From positions 71,817 through 133,101 of the forward strand of contig NW_005201102.1 in assembly GCF_000372725.1 (NCBI RefSeq): a stretch of 61,285 nucleotides of DNA, given 5' to 3'. The notes under the pieces are model-generated. The model did no database searches. It saw only the letters and a program-made list of their open reading frames with translations, and was not told where the DNA came from. Positions 27,401 to 42,400 of the stretch are shown one piece after another; position 1 is the first letter of the stretch; each line of letters opens with the position of its first letter. Made by a program: the position numbers and the translations under genes. This stretch comes from Emiliania huxleyi CCMP1516 (taxonomy: Eukaryota; Haptophyta; Isochrysidales; Noelaerhabdaceae).

Positions 27401-30400
27401 CTCGGCTGCACCTCGGCCGCACCTCGGCTGCACCTCGGCTGCACCTCGGCTGCACCTCGGCTGCACCTCGGCCGCACCTCGGCTGCACCTCGGCTGCACC
27501 TCGGCTGCACCTCGGCCGCACCTCGGCTGCACCTCGGCTGCACCTCGGCTGCACCTCGGCCGCACCTCGGCCGCACCTCGGCTGCACCTCGGCCGCACCT
27601 CGGCTGCACCTCGGCTGCACCTCGGCTGCACCTCGGCTGCACCTCGGCCGCACTTCCGGCTGCACCTCGGCCGCACCTCGGCCGCACCTCGGCTGCACCT
27701 CGGCTGCACTTCCGGCTGCACCTCGGCTGCACTTCCGGCTGCACCTCGGCTGCACCTCGGCTGCACCTCGGCCGCACCTCGGCCGCACCTCGGCTGCACC
27801 TCGGCTGCACTTCCGGCTGCACCTCGGCTGCACCTCGGCTGCACCTCGGCCGCACCTCGGCTGCACCTCGGCTGCACCTCGGCTGCACCTCGGCCGCACC
27901 TCGGCTGCACCTCGGCTGCACCTCGGCTGCACCTCGGCCGCACCTCGGCTGCACCTCGGCTGCACCTCGGCTGCACCTCGGCCGCACCTCGGCTGCACCT
28001 CGGCTGCACCTCGGCTGCACCTCGGCTGCACTTCCGGCTGCTCGGCAGGTGCGCTACGACGCCCTCGGCTGGGTCGGGCGCGGGCTGGTCGAGGAATGAC
28101 GCGTCTTCTTGTGAACACGCCCCGCGCCTCGGCCGTCTCTTGCGGACGCCCTGCCGGAGCCTGCCGCTAGGTACGCGGCTGCGTGGCGCGAGAAAGTGGA
28201 CGGAGACGAGCAGCCATCACAGTGGCAGTCGCCAAGAGTAGGACCTCGGCTGCGCCACGCGGAGAAGAGGGAGAGGGAGAGGAAGAGGACGCAGTAGCGA
28301 GGGTGGTGAAGAGTAGGACCTCGATTGCGTGACGCTCGGCATCGGCAGCCCGCTCGCAAAGGGGGCGGGCACGGTGGGCGAGGCGGGGCTAGGCATCGGG
28401 CAGGCAGGGATCGGGATCGGGCAGGCGGGCCAAGCACCGCCCCAAGCCACCAAGCACTGCCCCCAGCCACCAAGCACTGCCCCCAGCCACCAAGCACTGC
28501 CCCAAGCCACCAAGCACTGCCCCCAGCCACCAAGCACTGCCCCAAGCCACCAAGCACTGCCCCAAGCCACCAAGCACCGGCCCAAGCCACACCAAGCACC
28601 GCCCCAAGCCACCTCGGACAGGCTCGGCTCTCTCTTCTTGCCTGTCTCTTCTTTCCTGTCTCTTCTCTCCTCTCTAGTCTCTGCCCTCCTCGCCCTTCTC
28701 TCTCCTTTCCTCTCTCTCCCCTCCCTCCTCTCGCTTCTTCTCTCTTCGCCAGTCTGTCTCCATCGGCCTTCTTTCCCTCGGACAGGCCGGGCTAGGCATT
28801 GGAATCGGCGGCTCTGAGGCCGCTGTCGGCGCTGGCGCCGCGGGGATCGACGTCGCAAAGGGCGTCGGCGTCGGCCTGTTCGCGTGGGCCTCGCAGGCAG
28901 CGTACAGCCTAGACGCAGAGTATCCTTGCACCCCGACTCTCTGCGCTCCGCCGTCCTCCTCCGGTATGCGCAGCCCCTCGTGTGCCATGCGATGCTGCGT
29001 GCGATGCTGCCTAGCAGCTGCGCGCGTATTGGCGTCCTCCGGCTAGCACTTGCGACGACATTGCCTCGTCTCTCCTCCACCGCACTCCGCGGTATTCACG
29101 GTCTTCGTAGCCCGACGTACCCTCGCGAGGGCCTCAGCTGCGAGCACACGGCGCGAGACCGTACCCCCCCCCCCCCTCCCCCCTCTAACCTCGGCGCATG
29201 CGTGACGCAGGCGGCCCAGCCGAGGTCGAGGCCCGACGCGAGGCGGCGAGACCTCCTCGACTCGCTGCCACTGCCGCCGCCGCCGCCGTCGCCGCCGCCG
29301 CCGCTGCCGCCGCCGCCCCCGTCGCCACACCCGCCTCGCCCACCGCCGCCGCCGCTTCGCCCGCCGCCGCCCCGGCCCTCTGCCGGCTCCGTGCAAGTGA
29401 GCGCCGCGTCGTCGGAGCTGCTCTCGCTGGACGGGCTCGGCGGGCTCGGGCTGCAGGCGCTCTGCGCACCTCGGCTGCCCCTCGGCTGCACCTCGGCTGC
29501 CCCTCGGCTGCACCTGGCTGCACCTCGGCTGCACCTCGGCTGCACCTCGGCCGCACCTCGGCTGCACCTCGGCTGCACCTCGGCTGCACCTCGGCTGCAC
29601 CTCGGCTGCACCTCGGCGCATCTTAGCGCATGTCGACGCATGTCGGCGCAGCGCATGCCCGGCTGTATCTCGGCTGCACCTCGGCTACACTTCGGCTGTA
29701 TCTCGGCGCATCGCACACCCCGGCCCCCTTGGCTTGCAGGTAATCCCGAGCTCGTGCTACGACCGCACCGCCACAAACTCGCACCCGATCTACGCGCTGC
29801 CACTCACGCTGCGGCTCTTCAACCCCACCATGCTGCACGCCACGCTCGAGAGGGACTCGCAGATCCTCGTCCGGCGGAGTAGAAGCGGGAGACGTCCCCT
29901 TGCTAGTCCGACTGGCACTCGAGGACGACGCGGCTTCGGCGGTATTCCGCTGTATCCCGCGCGGTGTTCGCTGTCCTCGCACCCCTCGTACTCACGCGTG
30001 CTCTGAAGACACGGCGCGAGGCCGCATTCCCGCCCTGACGTCGGCGTATTCACACTGCAGTATTCACACTCAGGTCCGGCGGGCGCAGCCGCGCGTAGCG
30101 GCCGAGGCGGCCGAGGCGGCTGCGGCGGCTGCGGCGGCTGCGGCGGTCGAGACGGTCGGCCCTGGCGAGGCCGGGAGTGCGGGTTTCAAGCCAGTGGCAG
30201 GGCTGGTTGGTGTCGGCTCGCTCGCCGCGCCCGTGCGCGTCGGGCCTCGCTCCTCGGCGACGGTGGCGCTGGTCGTCGACTTGCGCGGTCTGTTGCTCGA
30301 CATGCGCGAGCTCAACGACGCGCTGGGCGAGCTGGAGGGCGAGGTCCTGTTGGTCGACACGCGCGTCCGTTTGTCGGCGCTGGGAGTCACACTCCGCCTC

Positions 30401-33400
30401 GACATCCCCGCGGCGGCCAACATCTCGCTGAGCAACATGCGCTAGCGACGTTGCGGGGCGCGGCGACGTGCGGCGGGAATCGCGCCATATACTCGAATCT
30501 CGTCCAATGCGTGTGATGGGGTGTGGGACAGACGTTGTTGTTGTTGTCCTATGCGCGGGGCTTCCCGCGGGGACCGAAGACGGAACCGCCGCCGCCGCCG
30601 CCGTCCAATTCACGTGTCGGGAGGGGCGAGACCCGATTGTCGGCGGAGTTTATCGGCACACACGGGGTCACGGAGCCGGGAGGCTCCGGCTCACGAGGTC
30701 GGAGGGCCCAGCGACTTGTCGATTGGGTCAGGGTGAAAACAAACATCCCCGAGTGCCGAGAGCCGAGTCGCGAGTAAATAAATAAATAAAACGGGCAAAC
30801 TCTGAGACGAGATGGGATTTAGGGACATGTGTCCCCGCCCTGCACGATCTTGGCGCTTCCAGGCCGACTTGCATTTTTAGCACCAAAAACCGACCAATAA
30901 TAGGGCTGTGAGCTGCTTCCTAAGAGCCCCCAAACAAGAGCGCAATGTACCATCAGCAGCTGAATCACGGGCTACGACGAAAATCTGTTGGACGTGATGC
31001 ATCATTACCCCATCATCATGGTTCATGCATCATTACAAGGCATACAAACATCTAGAGAACCCGGCCTGTCTTGTCCACCAAGCTACGTGGGCTTCGCTAC
31101 AAAGCCCTCTACCTTGATCACCCGCACTGCCGCCGCATCGTGTATGCAGTACTCGCAAAATGCTGCATCAACCCCAGCCCATGGTGGATGCATGCTCTGC
31201 GCGGCGTTGAAGCCACTCGCTGCCCACGTTTGCTTCTGCGCTGGAAGCGCGCCCGTGCCTGTGTCGAAGTTGTACACCTTGCCTGGCGTGACCTCGCACT
31301 CGAGCACAAACTGCAAGCCTCTGTGCTTTGCGATTGTGTTTGCTACCGTCTGGTCAGGGGTCAGGTACACACCCGGGCCTAGACGTCCACCTGCGGATGG
31401 GCGCAAGCCGTGCTGGATGATGCCCGCGGCGTTGGCACCGTCGGTGCCGTGGAACATCAGCAGCTTGTTCGGGACGCCTTCCTCTGCTGCCAGGTAGGCA
31501 AGCTTCAGATAGCCCTCCACGCCTGCGCCAGTACGAACCCACCCGAACTCCGCCTCACGCCGCAGCACCGTGACAAGCTCGCCGTTCGGCACGCATGTCC
31601 TCCCGTCGACCCAGACGTCGCCGTCGCGGGCGTGCGTGGCCACCTTGCGCAGCAGCGTCTGGGCCACCCCATCGTCACGCTGCACCTTGGCCACAGCTGG
31701 CGGCAAGAGGTAGCTGAGTTTCAGATAGCCCTCCACGCCCGCGCCAGTACGAACCCACCCGAACTCCGCCTCACGCCGCAGCACCGTGACAAGCTCGCCG
31801 TTCGGCACGCATGTCCTCCCGTCGACCCAGACGTCGCCGTCGCGGGCGTGCGTGGCTACCTTGCGCAGCATTGTTGTTTGCCCTTGCCCGTGCCTCTGTA
31901 CTTTAGCTTCCTCTGGTGGCGGCAAGAGGTAGCTGAGTTTCAGATAGCCCTCCACGCCCGCGCCAGTACGAACCCACCCGAACTCCGCCTCACGCCGCAG
32001 CACCGTGACAAGCTCGCCGTTCGGCACGCATGTCCTCCCGTCGACCCAGACGTCGCCGTCGCGGGCGTGCGTGGCCGCCTTGCGCAGCAGCGTCTGGGCC
32101 ACCCCATCGTCACGCTGGTGCAGCACCAGCCTGGACATACCAGCCAGTAAGCGCTTCTGCCGGCTTCTGCGACCGTTGCTACAACAAGAAGCACGAGCAG
32201 AGCTGAAGGCAAAAGGAGTGAGCCAAGGCGGCTCCCGGCAGGCAAACGCCGCAAAGTGACCCGTTTTTACCCACCCAGCCCGTGCGCGCGTATCTTAGCT
32301 AAGGTACGCGGCCACACGCGCTGGCGCGCACGGCAACCGGGACTTACACGCGCGACACGAGGGACTGCGTGTCATTCTGTGCCGGCGCGTATCTTACTTA
32401 GCCAAGATACGCGGCCACGCGTGCAGACGCGTATAGCGGTACTCGCGCCCACACGTGAAGCCGCCTATCTTGGCCAAGATAGGCGGCTGCACTCGCAGCC
32501 GCAGTACCGCGTGACATACACGCCCACGCATGGGGCGCGTTGTTCCCCTAGACAGGCGCCCACACGTGTAGGTAGCCGCGTATGTCAACATCCCTCCGTG
32601 CACGTGCCAGCGCGAGTCGCCTTCGCCGACGGGCCGTTTTTCACGCGCTCACGCCCGCCTATGTTGGCCAAGATAGGCGGCTGCACGTGTGGGCGCGAGT
32701 ACCGCTATGCGCGTCTGCACGTGTGGCCGCGTATCTTGGCTAAGATAGATAGATACGCGCCGGCCTAGAATGACACGTATCAGCCCCGCCGAGCTCGATG
32801 CGCGGCCGGCAGCGGGTGAGGGCGGCTATTCTCCCCCGAGGCAGGCAAAGATACACAGTCCCTCGTGTCGCGCGTGTAAGTCCCGGTTGCCGTGCGCGCC
32901 AGCGCGTGCTAAGTTCGCCGTATTCTCGAGGATGCCGTTTGCCCCCGAGAGCGCACTCACCGCCTCGTTGGCGGCGGCCTCGACCACAAAGATGATCGTT
33001 GCCGTGACGATCACGGAGCCAGGCGAGAGCGTGAGGGAGACCGCCGACGTTGGCACACCGGCCCCCGTAGCGAGCACAGCGACGATCGCCGCCTGCTCGT
33101 CCGGGCCAAAGTCTTCGACCGCACCGGCGAGCGAGAAGGAGGTGATTACAGTGGCGGCGGGCGAGTCGCCGTCGCCCGAGTCGTAGCTGTGCCTGCAGTA
33201 GCGCTGCGCCTTGCCCTGCCAGCACTGGATGTAGTCCTGCGCGGCCGGGTTGCTGCAGATGTCTGTCGTCGTTCCTGAGCTGCCTGGCGTCACCTGCTCG
33301 GCGCAGTAGTGGTGCCCGTTGGGGCTCTCGTGCGTCCAGCACACGGGGTTCTCTGCGCAGGCGCCAGAGGTCGGGCAGTGTGCTGTGGACTCGCATGTGA

Positions 33401-36400
33401 TGCCGTCGGGCGGCGGGCGACCCATCACGGTGTTGCTGTAGCTTTGGTAGCGCGGGTCGTCACCGTCCCGCACGCTGCATGCAAACGCCTTCATCTCGCT
33501 CGCATCAGCGCAGTTGGTACACGGGCACGCGCCGCTGTAGCACGTGTCGAACAACGTCGCGTAGCGAAGAGGCCCTCCTCCATCGCCACTGTCACCAATC
33601 CAGATCTCGCCTTGCGCACTCCAGGCTTGGTTGTACCAGCTGTTCAGACCGGGGTACGTGCCGGGGGCGAGCACGCCGCCGATCTGCGAGCAGTAGGCCA
33701 ACGCGTCGTAGTAGCCGCGTTTGACGGCGACGTACAGCAGCGAGGTCCCAGCCGTGCAGGTTGGAGGCACGCACTCATAGTAGCAAGACGACGTGTCCGA
33801 GGCACTGATGATCCGAGGCACGTAGCCATCGCGGCACGTGGCGGGCTCGCTGAAGCCGCACCCGGTCATCCCGATGCTCGCATCGCACGCGCAGCAGTCG
33901 TCGGCCACGCTCGAGCACTTGCTGCTGTCCGCATCGCACGAAGTTGGGCTGAGCTGAGCGCGCGCAGCGAGCACGAGGCATGTCGAGAGCACGAGGGAGC
34001 GGAGCATGTCGAGGAAGCGGGGCGCGAGTCGCGGTGAGCCTAGTTGTGAGAAGCTAAGGTCAGAGCGGAGGCACGGCGAGGCGAGGCGAGGCGCGGTTGG
34101 GCTAGAGCGAGAAGGCGTGTGAGTGCCGCAGAGAGTGCGATGATCTCTGAGCTGGTGGACACGGGGCGGGCCAGGAAGCGGACCGACGTAGCTAATCGCT
34201 CTGCGCGAATCACACACCCTCGGGCCGTTGGGCAACCAGTCCTTTTGCACCTGTGAGGCGAAGCGTCGGGTCTTGTGAGGCGATGCGAGGGGTCTGGCAA
34301 GCATGCTCCAGAGTGAGAGGTATGCGCGGCATCGTGGGCTAGAGCTGATAGTCGTGGGGCAGAGACAACTACGAGAGCTTCGCCGGGCGAGTCGCGGGTC
34401 GGGTCGGGGTGGACTGAGAGGAGCGAAGTGCTCAAGCAACGAGCGAGCCGCGATGAACCTGCGATTGCGACCAACGTTTGCAAGGTACTCCATGACGCGG
34501 GTCTCCCACCTTTGTGACCGCCCGGCACCGTTGCCCATGTGGCCATCGTGGCCGTGCGAGCCGTGCCTCGATGCCGTGCCGGCCGGACGCGTCAATGAGT
34601 TTGGCCCCACATGCTGCCGTGGTACCTACCTGGTTTCGCGCGACGGCTTCTCGCACCTCCACCGGCGGCTCGCGCGTCGCAGTGCCACGAGCCGGAATGA
34701 AGTCCCGCGATTACGACCAACTCACGGCAAGGAGCGGCGTCTCGCATGCTAAACGCAAAAAGATTTTTAACCCCCAGCCCGACGCACACTACAGTTAGCC
34801 CCCTTGCTCACTCGCGGAAATCAGCGCTGACACGCTCAACCGCGTCTCGCATCTTAGCGCGGCTCTCCGCTCAAGCGCGTCTTGCTCAAGCGCGGCTCTT
34901 GCTCGATATATCCCTACGTTCAAGCCGCTCGCTGAATGGAGTCTGGTGTGGCACGACTCACGTCGGCGGAGCGGGCGCTTGACAAGGTGCAGACGGGACT
35001 GAAGCTCGTCGACACGGTGCTGAGGCTCGGCGAGCGCGCCGGGCTGCCTCTCATTCCTGCTGTGTGCGGAGCGGCTCGCGACGTCCTTCAAGTCGTGCAA
35101 AAGTCGAGAGCGGTGATCAATGACGTCCTGACGGCTGCCCAGCGCACGATCGACGTCCTCGAGCTGCTGCAGCTCATGGCTAAAAACGTGGAGCGCATGG
35201 ACGTGAAGAGCCGCGCGAGCGTCGAGGACCGGATGCGCGAGTTGCAGCGGCTGCTCAATGACGTGCGCTCGGCGGTCGCTGCCTTTGGCAAGCAGGGCTG
35301 GCTAAGACGCGCGCTCAACGTGGGAAGGGGCACCACGCTCTCGCAGCTCGACTCCGAGATCACGGACCAGCTCGGCCTGCTGCTCCAGTTCTACAACCTC
35401 GCCCGCGATGCGGACATCATCGACCGGCTGCAGGCGCGCGAGTACGCTGTCGAGGCGGAGGTGGAGCGCCGCGTGGCCGAGCGGAACGCGATGGGCGAGG
35501 CTGTCGACGCGGAGGCGCTCGAGAAGGACTGCGAGGTGGTGCGCGGCATCGCTGTCGCATCGGGCGTGTCGGACGCCGAGTTCCAGGAGGAGTTGACGCG
35601 TGAGATGCGCGAGGGCTTTGCGCAGCATGGCCTCAAGCTCGACAAGATCATCGCGATGATGGCGAACCTCACCGCAACGGGCATTGGCAACGCGGAGCCG
35701 GACCGCAGCTCGCGGATGTCGCTCTACGCGTACGACCGCAAGCCGGACGCGCCTCCCGGCCAGAAGGACAAGCCCGCCGCGCGGCTCGGGAGGGGGTCCT
35801 TCGGCATGACGTACCGGATGCGCAAGGCTGCTGGGATCGACGAGAGGCGGTATGCGGTCAAGATGATCGAGTCGGAGGAGCTGGACGGTGCTGGCTTGGA
35901 GAAGGAGGCGCGCCTACTCTCGATGATCGAGCACGAGAACACACTGCGCTTCTACGACGCCTTTTGGCACGACACCGACGACGGCCGCCTCTTCGTCATC
36001 GTCACGGAACTTCTCACCGGCGGCTCCCTCGCCGAGAAGATCGCCGCCGCGCCGCCGCTGCAACCACTCGAGGTAGCGACACTGATGCAGCAGGTCGCGT
36101 CCGGGCTCGCATACATGCACTCGCTCAACCTGCAGCACCGCGACCTCAAGCCGGCCAACGTGATGCTCGACTCGACGGGCCGCGCGAAGATCATCTACTT
36201 TGGGCTCGCGTGCGTCATTCCCGCCTCGCACCACTCGCGCATGGGCACGGACGCGTACATGTCGCCCGAGAAGACCGACGGGGGGCGGTATGGGCCGGCG
36301 GACGACGTCTGGGCCGCAGGCTGCATCCTCGCGGAGCTGCTGCTTGGCCGCACGATTGGCTACGTGGCGCTCGACGCGGCAAAGCGGCAGCGCGCGATCG

Positions 36401-39400
36401 CCGAGAGCAAGTCTGCGAGCGAGCAGCTCGGCTTGTGGGTCGAGAGCTGTCTGCAGGAAAGCCCTGGACGGCGCCCAACGGCGGCGATGCTGGACGAGGC
36501 GGCGTCAGAGGCCCGCCTCAAGGAGGTGGAGTCCCCATTGAACAGTGCCCCAGACACAACACTGAGCATCATGACCTATTGGGATGTCAGCAACACCAAC
36601 TCCTTCAAGCGGATCTGTCAGCGCTTCAAGGCTCTTGTTCAAAGGGCGCCTGGTGTGAAGTACTATGGCTTCTCCATCAACGGCAACCGGGCTGTAAGCA
36701 AGGAAGGCCACGCGAACTTTGCGAGCTACATGGAGTACTTGCGCTCAGGCGCTCAGGGGGTGTTGTTCGACGCCATGTCTGTAGCAGCAATCACAAACAT
36801 GGAGGCGCATGGACCAAAAGACGAGGTGGGTCAGCTTGAGGTCTCGCAGAAGAATCTTCTTTCCTCACACTGGGCCTATGTCGATGGTGCTTTCTTCGTG
36901 CCCTCAAAGTATCTGCGGCAGCCCAGCCAAGGCCCTCTGGTGTCTGACGAAACTCTTTGCGTTCTTGTGTACTGGAAGATCAAGGACTATGCGAAGTTCC
37001 TTGCTGGAGTCAAAGATTTCCAGCACCTCACGAGGCAGGAGGAGAAAGTCAAGTACTACGGCTTTTGCGTGTATGGATCGAAAGCCATCTGTCGCGAGGG
37101 CTACGACTCTGCCGAAGGCTTCTTGGAGCATTTGCAGAATGTCGATGGACCGCTAAAGACCGCCATGCAGTGCGCCGATATTGAAAGTGTGGAAGTTCAC
37201 GGTCCTTCCTCAGAGGTCAACAAGCTACGAGAGCGGTTGAAGAGCTTCCCAGCTGTGTTCTGGCCATACCCCAACGACTCGTTCTTAGCTCCAGCCCAGT
37301 TCTCATGCGAGCCACTGCGTGAGGCAGAGGAGCAGCGGATTCGCCGCGATGCCGCCGACCGCTATGCGGCGGATAAGGCGCGCGCTCGGCAGAAGGCTGT
37401 CGACCGCTCTCGGAGGGAGCGCGCTCGGCAAAAGGAGGAGGAGCGCGCTTGGCAAGAGGCTGTCGAACGCTCTCGGAGGGAGGCGGAGGAGGAGCTTCAG
37501 GCTAGGACGGCGCAGCTGCAGATCGCGGTGGCGGCTGCGGAGGCGGGTGATTTCGCGCCGCTGGTGTCGCTGGCTCGCGACGGCACGGACGGGCAGAAGG
37601 AGCAGGCCGCGAGGGCGCTGCGGAACCTCGCTTGCAACGCCGACAACCAGGTGGCGATCGCGAGGGCGGGTGGCAGACGTTCCGCAGCGGGCGCAGCCTA
37701 AGGCTCGACCGCAGCCAGGCTCGCACACTATTCGTGCGCCTGGTGGGCAGGGTGGAAGAGCTGCCGCATCTCCGCTCGGAGAGAACCGCGTGCCTGCGTG
37801 TGCCCTCCGGCGCCACCCATCTGAGCGGCGCGTGCGACGAGCGGGGAGAAGCTGCGAAGGCAGAGCGGCCCTCGCAGAGTCCAGAGACCTTGCGCTCTTG
37901 GCACGGACTAAAGACTGAGCGCCTCGCTCTCGGACAGCGAACGCCAGGCGCAGCACACGTGGCGCAGCACACGTGGCGTGGTGGCTGGTGCACAATGTGG
38001 TCGGGTGCATGCTGGGCGGGTTGTATGCACGCGCCGCCTCAATGGCCGCGCACGCCTGTCACTGTGTCCAGACGGAATTCCCGGCGTTGAGACTTGACTC
38101 TTGGACTGTCCCGATCGCTGTCCCGGTCGAGTCAAATGTCAATAGGCTCTCTCTCTCTCTCTCTGTGGGGAGACATTTTTGCAGTGTATGTTTCTCGGCG
38201 CCACACCCCGCACACGCGAATTGCGCGCGCATTGAGCGCGACGCACCGCGGTGGTAGCTGGTACGTTACGTCACTAAGGCACGCTCATGTCCCACAACAC
38301 TGCTCTCTACGAGACTGAGGCGTCCCTCACCACCTCCCACCAAGCTCAACGCAGCTCGAGGGCGCCGAGCGAGTCGGCCACGTCGTCCGACCTCCTGGGC
38401 GCCGCTGACCGGCGCACCGCGGCGGCGCCGAAGCGGCAGAGCGAATGCCGCTCGGCCGACACCAGCCAGAGGTGCTCTCCGTCGGCGTCGAGGCAGATGC
38501 CGTTGACGCGCCGCGTGCTGCTCCCCGCCACGGGGATCACCTGCAGCGGCGCCCCCTGCAGCGTCAGCACGTAGACCCGGTCCCAATCGGCCACGTGGAG
38601 CAAAGGCTCCGCAGCACGCTCGCCCGCGCCAGCACGCCCGACGGCGACGCTGATCGGCTCGCGGAACGCCACACCGCCGTCGCCGCCGCTGCCCCCAATC
38701 TGCCGCAGGTACCGGCGCTGCTGCAGGCCGGAGCGCACTCGTACCCGGGTACACCAGGACCGCGTGCCTCCCGCCGTCGCCGACGTAGACGAGGGCCTCG
38801 AACGAGGTGATGCACAGCGCTGTACCACCCGAGAGCTCGGCCCGCCCAAAGGTCCCGAGGCGCCCGCCGAGGCCCGAGGAGGTCGCGGACGCGCCGGTGC
38901 GCGGCGAGACGCAGGCCGAGTACGCCTCGAACCGGTCCGAGAAGAGAAGGAGCAGCGCGGTCGAGTCCGGCCTCCCGTTGTGCTCTCTGCTCGCCCGTCG
39001 GCAGCTCAATGCGATGCCGAGCACTCGCTGCCTCGCCCCGTCTGCGCGCGGCAGCGAGACACCCTGCGGGAGACGGCCGCGTTGCCGGAGCAGCCCCCAC
39101 GTGAGCGCGATCGGCCCCGCGCCCCGGCTCGTCGCCCACACCACGGGATCGCCGTCGAGGCCGTCGCGCTGCACCGCCACGCTGTCGGGCAGGGACACCT
39201 CCATCTCCGACCCGTCGTCGAGGACACGCCCTTCGCCGTCGACGCAGCTGCGTTCCTCGTGTCTGCGACGACCGCGCCCCAACTTTGAGGCACAATCATC
39301 GGACGACGTCGGCGAGTTGAGTCGCGCTCGCGGTAGCCAGATGACCTCTCATACTAGTATCATCGGCCATGGCCGCAGGAAGCGCGGGGGATTCCGCTGG

Positions 39401-42400
39401 GAGCAACACGGAGCTCCGTTGGACGCGTTTTCAAGATTAGCGTGTCAAGAGTGAATCATATTGTGAATTGGAACTAGCCTTTTACCTCTCCATCGTGCTA
39501 CCTTGCTACCGGCGCTTTTTAGTTTTTTTGCCGCCGTTGCGCGTTGGGCACCAACCACCATGCTTGATGACTCGATTGCGCGGGAGCGAAATCCAAAACC
39601 TCTCAGCTGAATGGGGGAGTTTATTGGTTCGGGGGGTGTTCGACCGGGCTAATCCACAACGCTCCGGCGCGCTGTAGTGCCGACTCACGCAGCGTGCGCC
39701 GGAGCCGGAGCCGCGCCTCCCTCCCTCAGGCGCGCTGCTCGACGCGCGACTCGAGCGCCTTGAGCTCCTTGAGCTCCATGACATACCTACAGGTGCAGTC
39801 GCGCCGCGGTCAAGTCCGCCGCCCTGACGTGGCGTGTGCCCGACGCGAGGCGGCGCGGTCGCACCGCTGCGGCGTGAGCAGCGCGGTCGCGCCGAGCATC
39901 ACGTCGCACCCCATCTCGCGCCCAAGCTCGTGCAGCTCTCGTGCCTCCGCGTACGTCACGCCGCCCGCCACAAAGACGACCAGACGCCGCCCTCCTACGC
40001 GCAACCGCCACGTCGCCTGAGAGGGCGGACTTGGCACGCGGGCCGCTCCGCGAGCGAGAGGGGCGGTGCCGCCCCCCGCTCCGCCCGCCGCGCCGGCGGG
40101 CTCGGCCGCCGCGTCCGTCGCCCAGCTGGGCAGCCCGGCCGCCTCGTGGGTCGGCGTCGCCGCGGCGCTGGCGGCGAGATGTGGCCTCATGTACCTGGCA
40201 GTGTGAGTGGTGGGTGTGAAGACTATAGCCCGGCTATAGTCGCGATCTGCCTGCGTGCGTACGAGCTCACTAGTCTAGAGCTCGCACTAGAGGCCGTCAT
40301 CGCATTCGCCTTGCTGGGACCCAGTGCCGACTTCTGACTGTCGTCGCTGTCTCTCTCTCTTGTCGACCTGTCTGTGTGCGTGTGCGGTCTTGGGCCCCGG
40401 GGCTGTGTCTTTGCGTGAAGCGGCCAGCGTCTGGGGGCGGGAAGTCGGCTGGCCCAGCCGCGTGTTCAGAGCACCGCGTGAGGGCGAGGGCTAGGGGGAC
40501 AGGGAGTGCAGCGGAGTACGGCCGGAGACGACGGGAGACGCATCCTCTCGAGCGCTGCTCGGGGGAGGCACGGGCCAGTACCTCGCCATCTCTCGCCGTC
40601 TAGGCACGAGACAGGGGGGGGAGAGGGGGAGAGGTTCCGCTTCTAGGGGTGCGGCACGGGAAGTCGTCCGACGGAAGCTCGCCGGAGAGAGCGCGCTGCG
40701 CCAGGCTGCGTAGCGGCGGCGTGAAGCGCGAGACGTCGTACCCCGACTCGCGCACCGGTGCGGCGGACGCGGCGGGCTCAACAGCCGGCTCCGGCTGCTT
40801 TCTCTGCGGCGGCTTTGGCGGCTTGAGTCCGTGCGTCAGGTTGACGTTGAGGTGGAAGAGGTTGAGGATGGCAACCTGGCGGGCGGGGCAGGGGCGGGGG
40901 GAGGGGGGGGGTGAGGTGGTGTGGGTGGGTGGGGTGGGGTGGGGTGGGGTGGGGTGGGGTGGGGCAGGGGGCTCTGGCCAGGCTGCACGTGCAGAGCGGG
41001 TGGTGGGGGGGCGGGGGTGTGCTCCTGGTCCTCTGGCTGGATGCCCGCCAGCTCGAAGAGCTCGCGCCGCACCTCGGGCTTGATCCCCTCCTGCTCACAG
41101 CGAGGGGGTGTGAAGAGACGCCGCTCACAGCCTCGCGCCCCCCACGGCCGCGTGGTCCCCGCTCCTGCGTCACCACGTACACCATCAGCAGCCTCAGCGC
41201 GTCGATCGGCGAGCGCGCCGTCGCGTCGTCGGCGAGGAGGGAGCGCAGGTCGGCGAGCGGGGAGGTGCACGGCTTGCCGTCCGGGCTGCTGCCGCACGCC
41301 ATCGCCTGCTCGAGCAGCGCCGCCGCCTGTGGGGAACGGAGGAGGGGAGAGGGGAGTCGGGAGGGAGGGAGAGGGGGGGGAAAGAAGAGGAGGAGAGGGG
41401 AGGGGGAGGGGGAGGGGAAAGGGAGAGAGGAGAGGAGAGGAGACAGAAGACGACGGGGAGGAGAGACCAGACGCCCGCCTCGAGCCCGAAGGCCTCGTAG
41501 CGCGAGACGAGCTCGGAGACGAGGGAGATGTGCAGCGACCAGCGCCCCATCGCCTCTTGGAACTTCGGCATCGCGCGCAGCCCGGCGGCCATCTCCGACA
41601 GGTCGGCGTTGCCGCTCGCGAGGCCGGCCGACGCCTCGTTGTCTCGCAGAAAGGCCTTGTAGTCCGCGTCGAGCTCGACCGTGAGGTCTGCGATGTGCAT
41701 GTGCCGGTAGCGCAGCCAGAGCGGGTCCGCCTCGTTGAGAAGGACCTGCAGGGAGAGTTCCGAGAAGCTTCCGAGAAGCTTCCGACACGTCCACGCGTTG
41801 GTCGCGCCACCTCGCGGCCCTTCTCGCCGCCTGGTACTCTCTCGGCTCCTCTCGGGCCACCTCGGGTGACCTCGGGTGATCTCGGGTGATCTCGGGCCAT
41901 CTCGTGGTGATCTCGTGGTGATCTCGGGCCATCTCGGGCCATCTCGGGCCATCTCGGGCCACCTCGGGCCACCTCGGGCGATCTCGGGTGATCTCGGGCC
42001 ACCTCGGGCCATCTCGGGTGATCTCGGGCCATCTCGGGCCATCTCGGGCCATCTCGGGCCACCTCGGGCCACCTCGGGCGATCTCGGGTGATCTCGGGCC
42101 ACCTCGGGCCATCTCGGGTGATCTCGGGCCATCTCGGGCCTCCACCTCCTTCGAGAGGCTCTGCCCGCTGTTGCCGACGTACGTGTAGCGGTAGCGGTCG
42201 CCCTCAGCGACGGGGAGCAGGTCGTGCACCATCGCCTGGTAGGTGAACTCGTGCAGCAGCGGCGAGAGCGGGTCGAAGGCGCGGTCGAGCACGAGCAGCA
42301 GGGGCGGCGGCGCGCCGCTCGCCGCCTCCTCGACAGCCGGGAGGGCGCCCGCCCGATCGAGCGCGTCGAGCTTCTCCTGCAGGTGCAACTCTCGCTGAGG